DNA of 64,000 nt from Clostridia bacterium (GTDB lineage Bacteria > Bacillota > Clostridia > Oscillospirales > CAG-272). The stretch lies in assembly GCA_017451485.1 (NCBI GenBank), contig JAFTOG010000013.1, positions 64,527 through 128,526 of the forward strand, in the 5' to 3' direction. Below, one piece after another: positions 36,582 through 45,817 of this stretch. How positions within the stretch are numbered: position 1 is the first letter of the stretch; each line of letters begins with the position of its first letter. The notes beneath the pieces are model-generated. The model was not told the origin of the DNA and searched no databases. It was given only the letters and a program-made list of their open reading frames with translations. Both the position numbers and the translations under genes were made by a program.

Positions 36582-38486
36582 TTACTCAATTTCATCAAAA
36601 TTAAGACTAAGTTTATTCATATATCCTTTACCCTTCAAAATATATGGTGTATTAGGTTTTACAACCCTGATGTGTTTATTTCTTACAAGATCCTTCAAGC
36701 TATGTGATGATTTCATCCTGAATTTTTTATTTTTGGAACGGTTAATTACTGTAATTATAAACTCTCTCTTCTCATATCTTGCAAATGCTAAAATATCTTC
36801 ATCACATCTTATAATTTTAATTAGCCCCTTTTTATAAACTTTATTATCAGTTCTTACAGAACCGATAAGCTTATAAAATTCTGTAAGGGTGTTATCCTCT
36901 CTTCCCCAAGGGAAAGGCTTTCTGTTAAATGGATCTCTATATCCCTCCATTCCAGCTTCATCACCGTAAAAAATACATGGTATGCCTGGCATGGTAGCAA
37001 TAATTGTATACGCAAGCTTAAGTCTATTTACTGCTTCCTTGTATTGCTTTGCATTCAATTTTTTACATACTAGTTCATCATTGGTATAATTTTGAGAACT
37101 TTCTCCGGCTAAAACAGTAAGTATTCTTTCCGTATCATGAGTACCAAGAATATTCATAAGTAAGTTTGCAGCTTTAGGAGTATAATGTGAATACAAGGTT
37201 GTGCATGTGTTTTCAAAATTTTTACAATCACCCTTAAGAATATAGTCTATAATAGCATTTTTAAGAGGATAATTCATAACGGAATCAAGCTCATATCCGT
37301 TAAAATAATTTTTCCTTTGATTATATGATATCTTATTTGAAGCATCCTCCCAAACCTCACCGTATATAATACCATTTGGATTAATATTCTTAAGTTTTTT
37401 ATTAAAGGATCTCAAAAATCTATCACTTAACTCATCTGCAACATCCAGACGGAATCCTGCAATTCCCTTATTCATCCATTTTTCAACTACACCGTCTTTG
37501 CCCATTATAAAGCTTCGGTATGACTGTGAATCAGACATTACACGGGGTAATATTTCTATATTCCACCAGCATTCATACTCATCCGGATAATTTCTGAAAT
37601 TATACCACTTATAATATTTAGAGTTTTTGGACTGATAAGCTCCAATATTATCGTATGTTCCCTTTTTATTGAAGTAAACACTGTCAGATCCTGTATGGTT
37701 AAATACGCCGTCCAAAATTATAGATATATTACGCTTTTTAGCCTCATTAACAAGATAATCAAGAGCACTGTCACCACCAAACATAGAGTCAACTCTCATA
37801 TAATCAGCAGTATCATATTTATGATTTGAATATGCCTCAAATATCGGACTTAAATATATACACTTAACCCCTAATGATTTAATATAATCAAGCTTTTCGG
37901 CTACTCCAAACAGGTCGCCTCCAAAAAATGTATTATTTTCTACATAAGCTCCGGGATATTCCGGATATTCAAGAACGCCATTATCCCAATCAGTATTTAA
38001 AATAGCATTTTTCTTAACCGAACATTTACCACTTGACTTAAATCTGTCTACAAATATATGATACATAATTCCACCATACAACCAGTCAGGATGTTTTTTG
38101 GTATTATTGTATACCAAAAGTTGTATGTATCCTAAATTATCATTTTTAAGCTTATATAGGTCGCCATTCAAGTTCTTAAATCCGTAATATTCAGTTTTTT
38201 TACTATGTTTAATCTCGTATTTATAGTAATATAACCCTACAGAAAAAGATGGAATATCAAGCACACACTCATAGATATTATGAGTATCATTCTTTCTCTT
38301 CCATTCCATAGGTATACACTGATAGAATTGCTTTTGCATTCCATCTGCATGAATCTGCATGGAAACCTGATCTACTTCTATATTAATAGGAATAAATATA
38401 TTTACGGAAATAGGGCTACGCTTGGCAAAAGTGCCAAGGTAGCCTACATCCTTTTTACCTTCATATTTTTTTTCAAAAATATTCAT
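36582..38486 (-). CDS. GH13 alpha-amylase family enzyme (neopullulanase/maltodextrinase-like)
   Basis: Glycoside hydrolase family 13, 634 residues, no signal peptide. An N-terminal beta-sandwich (about residues 1-125) precedes the barrel. Conserved regions are visible: DGVFNHTGSD, GFRLDVADE with the nucleophile Asp, IIYGEVWED with the acid/base Glu, and ILGTHDTER with the transition-state His-Asp. Last gene of the glycogen cluster, 4 bp after glgP, so it probably trims alpha-1,6 or alpha-1,4 linked glycogen or maltodextrin inside the cell. Neopullulanase, cyclomaltodextrinase and debranching roles cannot be separated by eye. Confidence 0.88.
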   Translation of the reverse strand: MNIFEKKYEGKKDVGYLGTFAKRSPISVNIFIPINIEVDQVSMQIHADGMQKQFYQCIPMEWKRKNDTHNIYECVLDIPSFSVGLYYYKYEIKHSKKTEYYGFKNLNGDLYKLKNDNLGYIQLLVYNNTKKHPDWLYGGIMYHIFVDRFKSSGKCSVKKNAILNTDWDNGVLEYPEYPGAYVENNTFFGGDLFGVAEKLDYIKSLGVKCIYLSPIFEAYSNHKYDTADYMRVDSMFGGDSALDYLVNEAKKRNISIILDGVFNHTGSDSVYFNKKGTYDNIGAYQSKNSKYYKWYNFRNYPDEYECWWNIEILPRVMSDSQSYRSFIMGKDGVVEKWMNKGIAGFRLDVADELSDRFLRSFNKKLKNINPNGIIYGEVWEDASNKISYNQRKNYFNGYELDSVMNYPLKNAIIDYILKGDCKNFENTCTTLYSHYTPKAANLLMNILGTHDTERILTVLAGESSQNYTNDELVCKKLNAKQYKEAVNRLKLAYTIIATMPGIPCIFYGDEAGMEGYRDPFNRKPFPWGREDNTLTEFYKLIGSVRTDNKVYKKGLIKIIRCDEDILAFARYEKREFIITVINRSKNKKFRMKSSHSLKDLVRNKHIRVVKPNTPYILKGKGYMNKLSLNFDEIE

Positions 38487-38490
38487 TGAA

Positions 38491-40911
38491 TTATTTTACA
38501 CTCTTTATCTTCCAAATGTTTTCAGCATATTCCTTTATACTACGGTCAGCTGCAAAATAACCTGCCTGAGCAATGTTGATAAGCGACATCTTATCCCAGT
38601 TTTCTCTGCTGTTATACTCTTTGATAACTTCTTCAGATTTAATAAAATATGAGTCAAAGTCAGCAAGACACATATAGGGGTCAGAAATGCCGTAACCACC
38701 GATAAGATAGTTGGCAATATTGCTAAAGGAAACCCCATTGAAGCCCTTATTCAAACGGTCAACTGTCTTTCTAATTCTTACACTGTTAGCATAGTAGTCA
38801 AGAGATCTATAGCCCTTATCCCAAAGGTCATTAACCTCTTTTGCATCAAGACCGAAAATGAAGATGTTTTCATCACCAACAGCTTCCTTCATCTCAACAT
38901 TAGCACCGTCAAGAGTACCTATTGTAAGAGCACCGTTAATCATAAATTTCATACAGCCTGTTCCACTTGCTTCCTTTCCTGCCATAGAAATCTGTTCACT
39001 GATATCGGTAGCGGGCATAAGAACCTCTGCAGTGCTAACATTGTAGTCCTCAAGGTACACAACATTAATCTTATCCTTAACACGGGGATTTTTCTTAATA
39101 TCCTCGCTGAGATTCCAAATAAGCTTAATAATATCCTTAGCCATATAGTATCCGGGAGCAGCCTTACCACCAAAAATAAATGTTCTGGGTGTAAATTCCT
39201 TTTCGGGGTGCTCTTCTATGTCAACATAATAGCAAATAATCTTAAGAACATTGAGAAGCTGGCGCTTATACTCATGCATTCTCTTAACCTGTACATCAAA
39301 CACGGAATTAGGATCAATTGTTGTTCCTGTTTTATTAAATAGGTACTTTGAGAATTTGATCTTATTATTCTCTTTTATTTCCTTAAGCTTTGCATGCACA
39401 GTCTTATCATCGGCATACTTAACTAAATTGGAAAGCTCAAGTGAGTTTTTAACAAAACCGTCTCCTATGCAATCTGTAATCAATGAAGAAAGCTCAGGGT
39501 TGGAATAACACAGCCATCTTCTATGAGCAATACCGTTGGTTACATTTGTAAATTTCTCAGGTGTTGCCTTGTAATAATCATTAAATACTGTCTTCTTGAG
39601 AATTTCAGAGTGAAGTGCAGAAACGCCGTTTACGGTATGGGAAGCTGCAACACTAAGATTAGCCATTCTTACCTGTGAGTAAGCAATAATAGCCATTTTT
39701 GAAATTCTATCCCAATCTCCGGGATAAATCTTCCAAAGATCATCGCAAAGACGACGGTTAATTTCCTTAACAATCATATGAATTCTGGGGAGTCTAAAGC
39801 TAAAGAGATCCTCATTCCAGCACTCAAGAGCCTCAGGCATTACAGTATGGTTAGTATAGGATATAGTCTTTGTAACAACATTCCATGCATTTTCCCAAGT
39901 ATAATTGTATACATCCATAAGGATTCTCATAAGCTCAGGAACGCAAAGTGCAGGATGTGTATCATTAATATGAATAGCAACCTTATCTGCAAACTCTTCA
40001 AGTGAACCGTATGCAGCAAGATGATCGCTGATAATGCTCTGCAAGGATGCAGAAACAAGAAAATACTGCTGTGTAAGTCTTAAAAGCTTACCTTCTGTAT
40101 GGTTATCGGAGGGGTAAAGAACCTTTGAGATAACATCAGCACTTGATGTCTGTGCAATGGCCTTAACATACTCACCCTGAGAGAAAAGATTCATATTAAA
40201 GTGAGTTATATCATGAGCCTTCCAGAGACGAAGTCTGTTTACTGCATCATCAGCACCTGATATCATCATATCATAAGGAACTGCCTCTACCTCTTCGTAA
40301 TTTTCATATTTAATTCCAAGGCGACCGTTTTCCCAAACCTCGTTGATTCGACCGCCAAAACGAATAGTAAATTTCTTATCTGTTCTCGGAACAAGCCAGC
40401 CTTCTCCACCGGGTAACCACTCGTCAGGGAGCTCTATCTGGTTACCATCAATAATTTTTTGCTTAAAAAGTCCGTACTGATAAAGAATAGAAAATCCATC
40501 TGCTGGGTAATTAAGAGATGTAAGGGAATCCATGAAACATGCAGCTAAGCGACCCAAACCTCCGTTTCCAAGACCCGGATTGGGCTCCATTTCATATATT
40601 TCTTCAATATCAAATCCAAATTCATTAAGTATTGAGGCATAATCGTCTGCAATACCGAGATTGCGAAGATTATTCTTAAGAGAACGGCCAAGTAAAAATT
40701 CCATACATAAATAGTATATCTTCTTTGCCTTCTCATCTCTTACTTTATGCTTGAAATTAGATCTTTTTTGTGTAAGAATATCTCTTACGGTAAGGATTGT
40801 AGCCTTATAAATTTGTTCTTTATTTGCGTCCTCGGATGTTACGCCAAAATATCTTGAAAGCTTACTTTCAAGTGCAAGTTTCATTGTCTGTTTTGTCAAA
40901 TTCTGTTTCAT
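38491..40911 (-). CDS. glgP: Glycogen/maltodextrin phosphorylase
   Basis: GT35 phosphorylase releasing glucose-1-phosphate from alpha-1,4 glucan ends, 806 residues. Family stretches are NGGLGRLAACFMDSL near residue 120, NDTHPALCVPELMR and EYKRQLLNVLK. The pyridoxal-phosphate lysine lies in SGTGCMKFMINGALTIGTLDG; most homologues have Asn where this has Cys. In the glg operon between glgA and GH13, separated from glgA by a 114-bp gap that holds a strong hairpin. Confidence 0.95.
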   Translation of the reverse strand: MKQNLTKQTMKLALESKLSRYFGVTSEDANKEQIYKATILTVRDILTQKRSNFKHKVRDEKAKKIYYLCMEFLLGRSLKNNLRNLGIADDYASILNEFGFDIEEIYEMEPNPGLGNGGLGRLAACFMDSLTSLNYPADGFSILYQYGLFKQKIIDGNQIELPDEWLPGGEGWLVPRTDKKFTIRFGGRINEVWENGRLGIKYENYEEVEAVPYDMMISGADDAVNRLRLWKAHDITHFNMNLFSQGEYVKAIAQTSSADVISKVLYPSDNHTEGKLLRLTQQYFLVSASLQSIISDHLAAYGSLEEFADKVAIHINDTHPALCVPELMRILMDVYNYTWENAWNVVTKTISYTNHTVMPEALECWNEDLFSFRLPRIHMIVKEINRRLCDDLWKIYPGDWDRISKMAIIAYSQVRMANLSVAASHTVNGVSALHSEILKKTVFNDYYKATPEKFTNVTNGIAHRRWLCYSNPELSSLITDCIGDGFVKNSLELSNLVKYADDKTVHAKLKEIKENNKIKFSKYLFNKTGTTIDPNSVFDVQVKRMHEYKRQLLNVLKIICYYVDIEEHPEKEFTPRTFIFGGKAAPGYYMAKDIIKLIWNLSEDIKKNPRVKDKINVVYLEDYNVSTAEVLMPATDISEQISMAGKEASGTGCMKFMINGALTIGTLDGANVEMKEAVGDENIFIFGLDAKEVNDLWDKGYRSLDYYANSVRIRKTVDRLNKGFNGVSFSNIANYLIGGYGISDPYMCLADFDSYFIKSEEVIKEYNSRENWDKMSLINIAQAGYFAADRSIKEYAENIWKIKSVK

Positions 40912-40987
40912 TATTACCTAAAATCTCCTCTAAATTGCGCGATTGTGTCGACGAAATGCAACATATTTTGCATCATTTTAACAAGGA

Positions 40988-41013
40988 CTGTCCCGCAGAA
41001 ATCTGCGGGACAG
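40988..41013 (-). other. Intercistronic hairpin between glgA and glgP
   Basis: Perfect 12-bp inverted repeat CTGTCCCGCAGA/TCTGCGGGACAG (40988-40999 and 41002-41013) with a 2-base centre; flanking AACAA/TTGTT (40980-40984 and 41019-41023) could extend it. No good T-tract follows on the minus strand. A second ATGCAA/TTGCAT repeat lies just downstream near 40955-40975. It may stabilise the upstream mRNA or partly attenuate glgP. Confidence 0.7.
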
Positions 41014-41025
41014 ATTCTTTGTTAA

Positions 41026-42465
41026 TTAATATTCGCTACACACATTTTTGTACAGATCCATGTACTTCTCTGCAGAAATATTCCACGAGAAATCCACATC
41101 CATAACAGTTTTGACAAGAGTTTTCCATTTTTTCTTGTCATAATAAAGGTCTACAGCACGCTTTACAGCATCTTTCATCTCATGCGCATTGTAGTTAGCA
41201 AAGGTAAAACCATTGCCCTCGCCCGTATATTTATTGTAAGGCTTAATGGTGTCATAAAGTCCACCTGTTTCACGAACTACCGGAATAGTTCCGTATCTTG
41301 ATGCTATCATCTGAGACAAGCCACAGGGCTCACTCTTAGAAGGCATAAGGAATATATCAGAGCCTGCATAGATTTTCTTTGAAAGATCCTTGTTAAATTC
41401 AAAGAATATCTTAACCTGCTCAGGATAACGAGTCTGAATATCTCTTAAATATTCCTCTATTTCCTTTTCACCTGTTCCAAGAAGAACAAACTGAACGCCA
41501 AGATCAATTATCTCATGAAGAATATAGTTTACAAGGTCAAAGCCCTTATGAGACGCAAGTCTTGAAACCATAGAAACCACAGGTATATCCGGATTTTCAG
41601 GAAGTCCTGCAAGCTTTTGAAGCTCCTTTTTACATATTGCTTTTCCCTTTATATCATCAAAAGAATATTTCTTTGCAATAACATCATCTGTTGCAGGGTT
41701 ATAATAGTTTATGTCTATTCCGTTTACAATGCCCGATAGCTTTGAGGAATACATATGGAGTACATGATGTAAACCACTTGAATAAAACTCAGTTTGAATT
41801 TCATTTGAATATCTCTGGCTTACTGTAGATACTCTATCTGTGCAAACTATTGCTCCCTTTGTAAGGTTAATGCAACCATTATATTCCATAATACCACGGT
41901 CACCCCATGTATCAAGACCAAATACATCATCAAGAATATCCATTCCGTAAATTCCCTGATAATCTATATTATGGATTGTATATACAGTTTTTATTCTCGC
42001 ATACTTTGTATTCTGGCTGTATTTTCTCTTAAGATACACAATGCTCATTGCACTCTGCCAATCATTACAATGTAAAACATCGGGATAAAAATCAACTAAA
42101 GGCATAATATCCAATGCTGCTTTACTGAAAAATGAATATCTTTCTCCGTCGTCAAAATCACCGTATATGGTTGCTCTGTTGAAGTAATATTCATTATCAA
42201 TAAAATAATATGTTACCCCATCACGATTACATGAGAATAATCCGCAATACTGGTTTCTCCAAGAAAGATGAACTACAGTCTCACCTACAAAGGTCAACTG
42301 ATCTGCAAATTTCTCCTTAACGCTCTTGAATAAAGGTAATACAACTCTAACATCATTGTCAGGGCTGTTCTTAACGAGAGCTGCGGGTAATGAGCCCAAT
42401 ACGTCTCCAAGGCCTCCTGTTGAAATAAAAGGAATAGCCTCAGATCCAACAAAAAGTATTTTCAT
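41026..42465 (-). CDS. glgA: Glycogen synthase (ADP-glucose)
   Basis: GT5 enzyme extending glycogen from ADP-glucose, 479 residues. The N-terminus aligns with the family but reads FISTGGLGDVLGS, putting Ser at position 15 where E. coli and plant enzymes have the substrate-binding Lys of KTGGL. Other hallmarks are present: HCNDWQSAM, YTIHNIDYQG, SRLASHKGFDL and the C-terminal PSKSEPCGLSQMIASRYG with the catalytic Glu. AAGGAG precedes the ATG, 9 bp after glgD. Confidence 0.94.
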   Translation of the reverse strand: MKILFVGSEAIPFISTGGLGDVLGSLPAALVKNSPDNDVRVVLPLFKSVKEKFADQLTFVGETVVHLSWRNQYCGLFSCNRDGVTYYFIDNEYYFNRATIYGDFDDGERYSFFSKAALDIMPLVDFYPDVLHCNDWQSAMSIVYLKRKYSQNTKYARIKTVYTIHNIDYQGIYGMDILDDVFGLDTWGDRGIMEYNGCINLTKGAIVCTDRVSTVSQRYSNEIQTEFYSSGLHHVLHMYSSKLSGIVNGIDINYYNPATDDVIAKKYSFDDIKGKAICKKELQKLAGLPENPDIPVVSMVSRLASHKGFDLVNYILHEIIDLGVQFVLLGTGEKEIEEYLRDIQTRYPEQVKIFFEFNKDLSKKIYAGSDIFLMPSKSEPCGLSQMIASRYGTIPVVRETGGLYDTIKPYNKYTGEGNGFTFANYNAHEMKDAVKRAVDLYYDKKKWKTLVKTVMDVDFSWNISAEKYMDLYKNVCSEY

Positions 42466-42474
42466 ATTTTCTCC

Positions 42475-43608
42475 TTAAATCATCTTGCCCTTTGCAAGGT
42501 AGAAGGGTAATGTTTCATCACCTGAAAGAACCTTATTATCTCTTACAACAACATTCTTATCTGCAATTACACAGTTAAGCTGAACATTCTCACCTGTAAA
42601 TGTATCCTGGAAAAGTATACTGTTCTTAACTACTGAACCCTTACCGATTTTTACACCACGGAACAATATACAGTTTTCTACCTCACCGTATATCTGACAT
42701 CCATCGGCAATCATAGAATTCTTGATCTTGGACTCGGGGCTGTAATATGTGGGTGCAGAATTACGAACCTTTGTAAGAACAGGACGGTTCTTTTCGCCGA
42801 AGAGCTGTTTTCGAATATCCTTATCTTTAATAAGATCCATATTACTCTTATAGTAATCCTCAGGAGATGAAATACAAGCAAAATATCCATCGTATCTGTA
42901 TACTCTGAAGTTAGATCTGTTAAGGTTTCTTAGCAATACATCCTTATTAAAGCTTGTGTGATCATGAGCAATTGCATCAAGAACTATCTCCTGCAGATAT
43001 TCTCTGCTCATAACCATAATATTAAGGTTAATATCCGAATAACCCTCAAAGGATGTGGGATATACCTTAACATCAGTAACTCTGCCGTTATCATCAGAAT
43101 CGATAAGAACATTGCGTTTAGCTGCAAGCTTGTCAAGATAAACCTTCTTAACAGCCATTGTAATATCAGCTTTATTATCAATATGGTTTTTAATCATATC
43201 GTTAAGATCTATATTGCAAATAACATCGCAGTCAGATAAAACTACATAATCATCTGTAATTTTGCTGATTGAATAGTTTACACTCTTTAACGCCTCAAGT
43301 CTGGTATTATATAGATCGTTAACACTGTTAGCGAAGGATGTGATAAAGGGAGGAAGTATTTTAATACCTCCTGATCTTCTTGCAAGATCCCAGTCCTTAC
43401 CTGCTCCGATATGGTCCATAAGGGACTGATAGTTATAGTGTGTAATAACACTTATATTACTGATGCCGGAATTTACCATATTTGACAATGCAAAGTCAAT
43501 AAGTCTGTATCTGCATCCGAACGGAACTGAAGCCAGAGTTCTGTTTCTTGTTAGTTCCGGAATATTTGCATCATGTACATTTGAAAAAATAATTCCTGCT
43601 ACTGACAT
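42475..43608 (-). CDS. glgD: Glucose-1-phosphate adenylyltransferase, regulatory subunit GlgD
   Basis: Paralogue of GlgC that forms hetero-oligomers with it in Firmicutes and raises activity. The nucleotidyltransferase and left-handed beta-helix domains are recognisable (SVPFGCRYRLIDFALSNMVN), but the N-terminal GGxGxRL nucleotide loop of GlgC is replaced by IIFSNVHDANIPELTRN. It is therefore probably not catalytic alone. The start at 43608 (MSVAGIIFSN) follows GGAGGCCGAACAT, 13 bp after the glgC stop; the longer frame to 43650 would overlap glgC. 377 residues. Confidence 0.93.
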   Translation of the reverse strand: MSVAGIIFSNVHDANIPELTRNRTLASVPFGCRYRLIDFALSNMVNSGISNISVITHYNYQSLMDHIGAGKDWDLARRSGGIKILPPFITSFANSVNDLYNTRLEALKSVNYSISKITDDYVVLSDCDVICNIDLNDMIKNHIDNKADITMAVKKVYLDKLAAKRNVLIDSDDNGRVTDVKVYPTSFEGYSDINLNIMVMSREYLQEIVLDAIAHDHTSFNKDVLLRNLNRSNFRVYRYDGYFACISSPEDYYKSNMDLIKDKDIRKQLFGEKNRPVLTKVRNSAPTYYSPESKIKNSMIADGCQIYGEVENCILFRGVKIGKGSVVKNSILFQDTFTGENVQLNCVIADKNVVVRDNKVLSGDETLPFYLAKGKMI

Positions 43609-43621
43609 ATGTTCGGCCTCC

Positions 43622-44836
43622 TTAGTTCTCGTTGACGGAAACGCCGTCACCGTAATCGTTATTTACCATTGCCCCTGCCTCAATAACTAAATTTTCAGCA
43701 AGTGTGAGATCACTACCGACTATTGCAATACCCTTTGCAGTAGCCTTATCTTCTCCGACAACTGCACCGGATGAAATTACAGTATTGCTGTCTATAATTG
43801 AATATATTACCTTGGCACCTGACTTAATAACAGCACCACTCATTATAACGGCATCTTTGACAATTGCACCCTTTTCAACCTTAACACCGTTAGCGAGAAC
43901 AGAGTTTTCTACTACACCGTCAATTTCGCAACCCTCAGTAATCATAGAATTAACTACAACTGCGTCGTCACCAACAAAATGTGGGGGCTCAGCATAGTTT
44001 CTTGAGAATATTCTCCAATTTTTATCGTGAATGTTGAAATTAGGATTCTCACCAAGAAGATCCATATTTGCTTCCCAAAGACTGTCGATTGTACCAACAT
44101 CCTTCCAATATCCAACAAAGGGATATGCATACATCATCTTTCCGTCGTTAAGCATATTGGGAATAATATTCTTACCAAAGTCATTTGCGGAGCCGGGAGT
44201 ATTTTCATCTGCTATAAGATATTCTTCAAGCACCTTGCGATTGAATATATAAATACCCATAGATGCCTTTGTGCTTGTAGGATGCTTAGGTTTCTCCTGA
44301 AACTCTGTAATTTTACCTGTTTCATCAGTAACCATAATACCAAAACGGCTGGCCTCAGAAAGAGGAACCTCCAAAACCGCAATAGTACAATCCGCTCCTG
44401 TAGCCTTGTGAGACTGAAGCATAGCATTATAGTCCATTTTATATATATGGTCACCGGACAAAATAATTACATAATCCGGATCATATCTATTAATAAAACC
44501 AAGGTTCTGATATATAGCATTTGCAGTACCCTTATACCAATCAGCACCTTTTTTTCCCTGATATGGGGGGAGAACCATTACTCCTCCGTTAAGTCTATCA
44601 AGATCCCATGGCTGTCCGTTACCTATGTATTCATTTAATACAAGAGGCTGATACTGTGTAAGAACACCGACGGTATCAATTCCCGAATTAATACAGTTAG
44701 ACATAGGAAAGTCGATTATCCTATATTTTCCTCCAAACGGTACTGCGGGTTTTGCGGTTTTTTCAGTAAGCGTATACAAACGGCTACCCTGTCCACCTGC
44801 CAAAAGCATTGCAACACATTCTTTTTTCTTGTACAT
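43622..44836 (-). CDS. glgC: Glucose-1-phosphate adenylyltransferase, catalytic subunit
   Basis: Makes ADP-glucose from glucose-1-phosphate and ATP, the committed step of glycogen synthesis. The loop [20 protein letters not shown] near residues 13-32, [14 protein letters not shown], the [12 protein letters not shown] motif and the beta-helical C-terminus are all present. 404 residues. First gene of glgC-glgD-glgA-glgP-GH13, with a promoter about 100 bp upstream. GAGGATAGCT precedes the ATG. No branching enzyme (glgB) gene is in the cluster. Confidence 0.96.
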   Translation of the reverse strand: MYKKKECVAMLLAGGQGSRLYTLTEKTAKPAVPFGGKYRIIDFPMSNCINSGIDTVGVLTQYQPLVLNEYIGNGQPWDLDRLNGGVMVLPPYQGKKGADWYKGTANAIYQNLGFINRYDPDYVIILSGDHIYKMDYNAMLQSHKATGADCTIAVLEVPLSEASRFGIMVTDETGKITEFQEKPKHPTSTKASMGIYIFNRKVLEEYLIADENTPGSANDFGKNIIPNMLNDGKMMYAYPFVGYWKDVGTIDSLWEANMDLLGENPNFNIHDKNWRIFSRNYAEPPHFVGDDAVVVNSMITEGCEIDGVVENSVLANGVKVEKGAIVKDAVIMSGAVIKSGAKVIYSIIDSNTVISSGAVVGEDKATAKGIAIVGSDLTLAENLVIEAGAMVNNDYGDGVSVNEN

Positions 44837-44938
44837 AGCTATCCTCTATCCTTTCTTACTCTTATACAATTAATAGTGCAAAAAGAGTTATTTATATTCA
44901 CCGTCAACCAGTTGTACGATGGTATTTCTACATATATA

Positions 44939-44967
44939 ATTATATAATAATAATTAGTTTTTTTCAA
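44939..44967 (-). promoter_or_regulatory. Promoter of the glycogen operon
   Basis: Minus-strand TTGAAA (44962-44967), 17-bp spacer, TATAAT (44939-44944). The leader before glgC is roughly 100 nt. I see no clear operator in it. Confidence 0.75.
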
Positions 44968-45058
44968 GGGCTTTTATTCATATTGTTCAAATTTTTATAC
45001 CAAAAAACGCCATTTACAATGTATTTTCAACAAAAAACAACTTTAATGGACCCTAATA

Positions 45059-45631
45059 TTATCTTTTATATTCAGACCGAAGTATAGATGCGTAACCTAC
45101 TGTTCTATATTTGCCTTTTACAAAAAGCATATCTCGATGATATCCCTCAAATTTCATTCCAAGCTTACGCATTACCGACAAGCTTGCATCATTGCCATAC
45201 ATAAATTTAGCTTCAACTCTATTTATTTTCATAGTATTGAAAGCAAAATCAATTACAGCCTCTGCCGCCTCGGTTGCAAGTCCCATGTTCCAATATTCTG
45301 GATTAATAACATAACCTATTTCAGCTACATTATTTTCCTGATCTATTTTGGTAAAGCCACATGTACCTATCATTTTATTATTAAACTTATATACCAATGC
45401 CCAATCGTTATATTCTCCAGACTTATACTTTGATATAACATAATCAATAAATTCCTTTGTATACTCCTGACTCTTATGAGTTTCCCATAACAAAAATTCA
45501 GATGTTTTTGGATTAGCAGAATATTCGTATACATCCTTAGCGTCTGAACGTTTAAGCTCTCTTAAAAGCAGCCTGTCCGTTTCAAGAGCAGGTATCTTAG
45601 CAAAAAGTCTTGAAAGAAAGTTGAATTTCAT
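45059..45631 (-). CDS. GNAT-family N-acetyltransferase (RimJ/RimL-like)
   Basis: Acetyl-CoA-dependent acetyltransferase of the Acetyltransf_3 group, 190 residues. ETDRLLLRELKRSDAKDVYEY near residues 17-37 is the family N-terminal signature; IGYVINPEYWNMGLATEAAEA carries the acetyl-CoA loop, and SLSVMRKLGMKFEG follows. The substrate is not predictable; RimJ/RimL relatives modify ribosomal proteins or small molecules. The start at 45631 is preferred to a TTG 4 codons upstream because GGAGATC overlaps the longer frame. A terminator-like hairpin sits in its short leader. Confidence 0.88.
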   Translation of the reverse strand: MKFNFLSRLFAKIPALETDRLLLRELKRSDAKDVYEYSANPKTSEFLLWETHKSQEYTKEFIDYVISKYKSGEYNDWALVYKFNNKMIGTCGFTKIDQENNVAEIGYVINPEYWNMGLATEAAEAVIDFAFNTMKINRVEAKFMYGNDASLSVMRKLGMKFEGYHRDMLFVKGKYRTVGYASILRSEYKR

Positions 45632-45651
45632 ATAGATCTCCAATTAAATAT

Positions 45652-45687
45652 AAAAAAATCCGACACTCACATGGAGAATAAATCGGA
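45652..45687 (-). promoter_or_regulatory. Terminator-like hairpin in the GNAT gene leader
   Basis: Minus strand: TCCGA, a 19-nt loop that can form an inner CTC/GAG pairing, TCGGA, then seven T residues. It lies between the promoter and the ATG, so it could act as an attenuator. The stem is short (5 bp). Confidence 0.5.
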
Positions 45688-45698
45688 ATATATACGAT

Positions 45699-45727
45699 AT
45701 TATATATTAAAATATAAAATTAGTCAA
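45699..45727 (-). promoter_or_regulatory. Promoter for the GNAT gene
   Basis: Minus-strand TTGACT (45722-45727), 17-bp spacer, TATAAT (45699-45704). Divergent from the proC promoter about 30 bp away. Confidence 0.8.
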
Positions 45728-45757
45728 CAGAAAATTGTAAATATTTTTACAGTTTTA

Positions 45758-45786
45758 TTGATATTAGAGATTTTTTATGATACAAT
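45758..45786 (+). promoter_or_regulatory. Promoter for proC
   Basis: TTGATA (45758-45763), 17-bp spacer, TACAAT (45781-45786). Expected transcript start is near 45793, leaving a leader of about 25 nt to the chosen start at 45818. Confidence 0.7.
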
Positions 45787-45817
45787 AATTGCATAATTAA
45801 TGAAAAAAGGTATTAAA

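Noticed and set aside
43609-43650. Longer GlgD N-terminus overlapping glgC
   Set aside because: The frame upstream of 43608 reads through the glgC end, and the GGAGG site points to the internal ATG.
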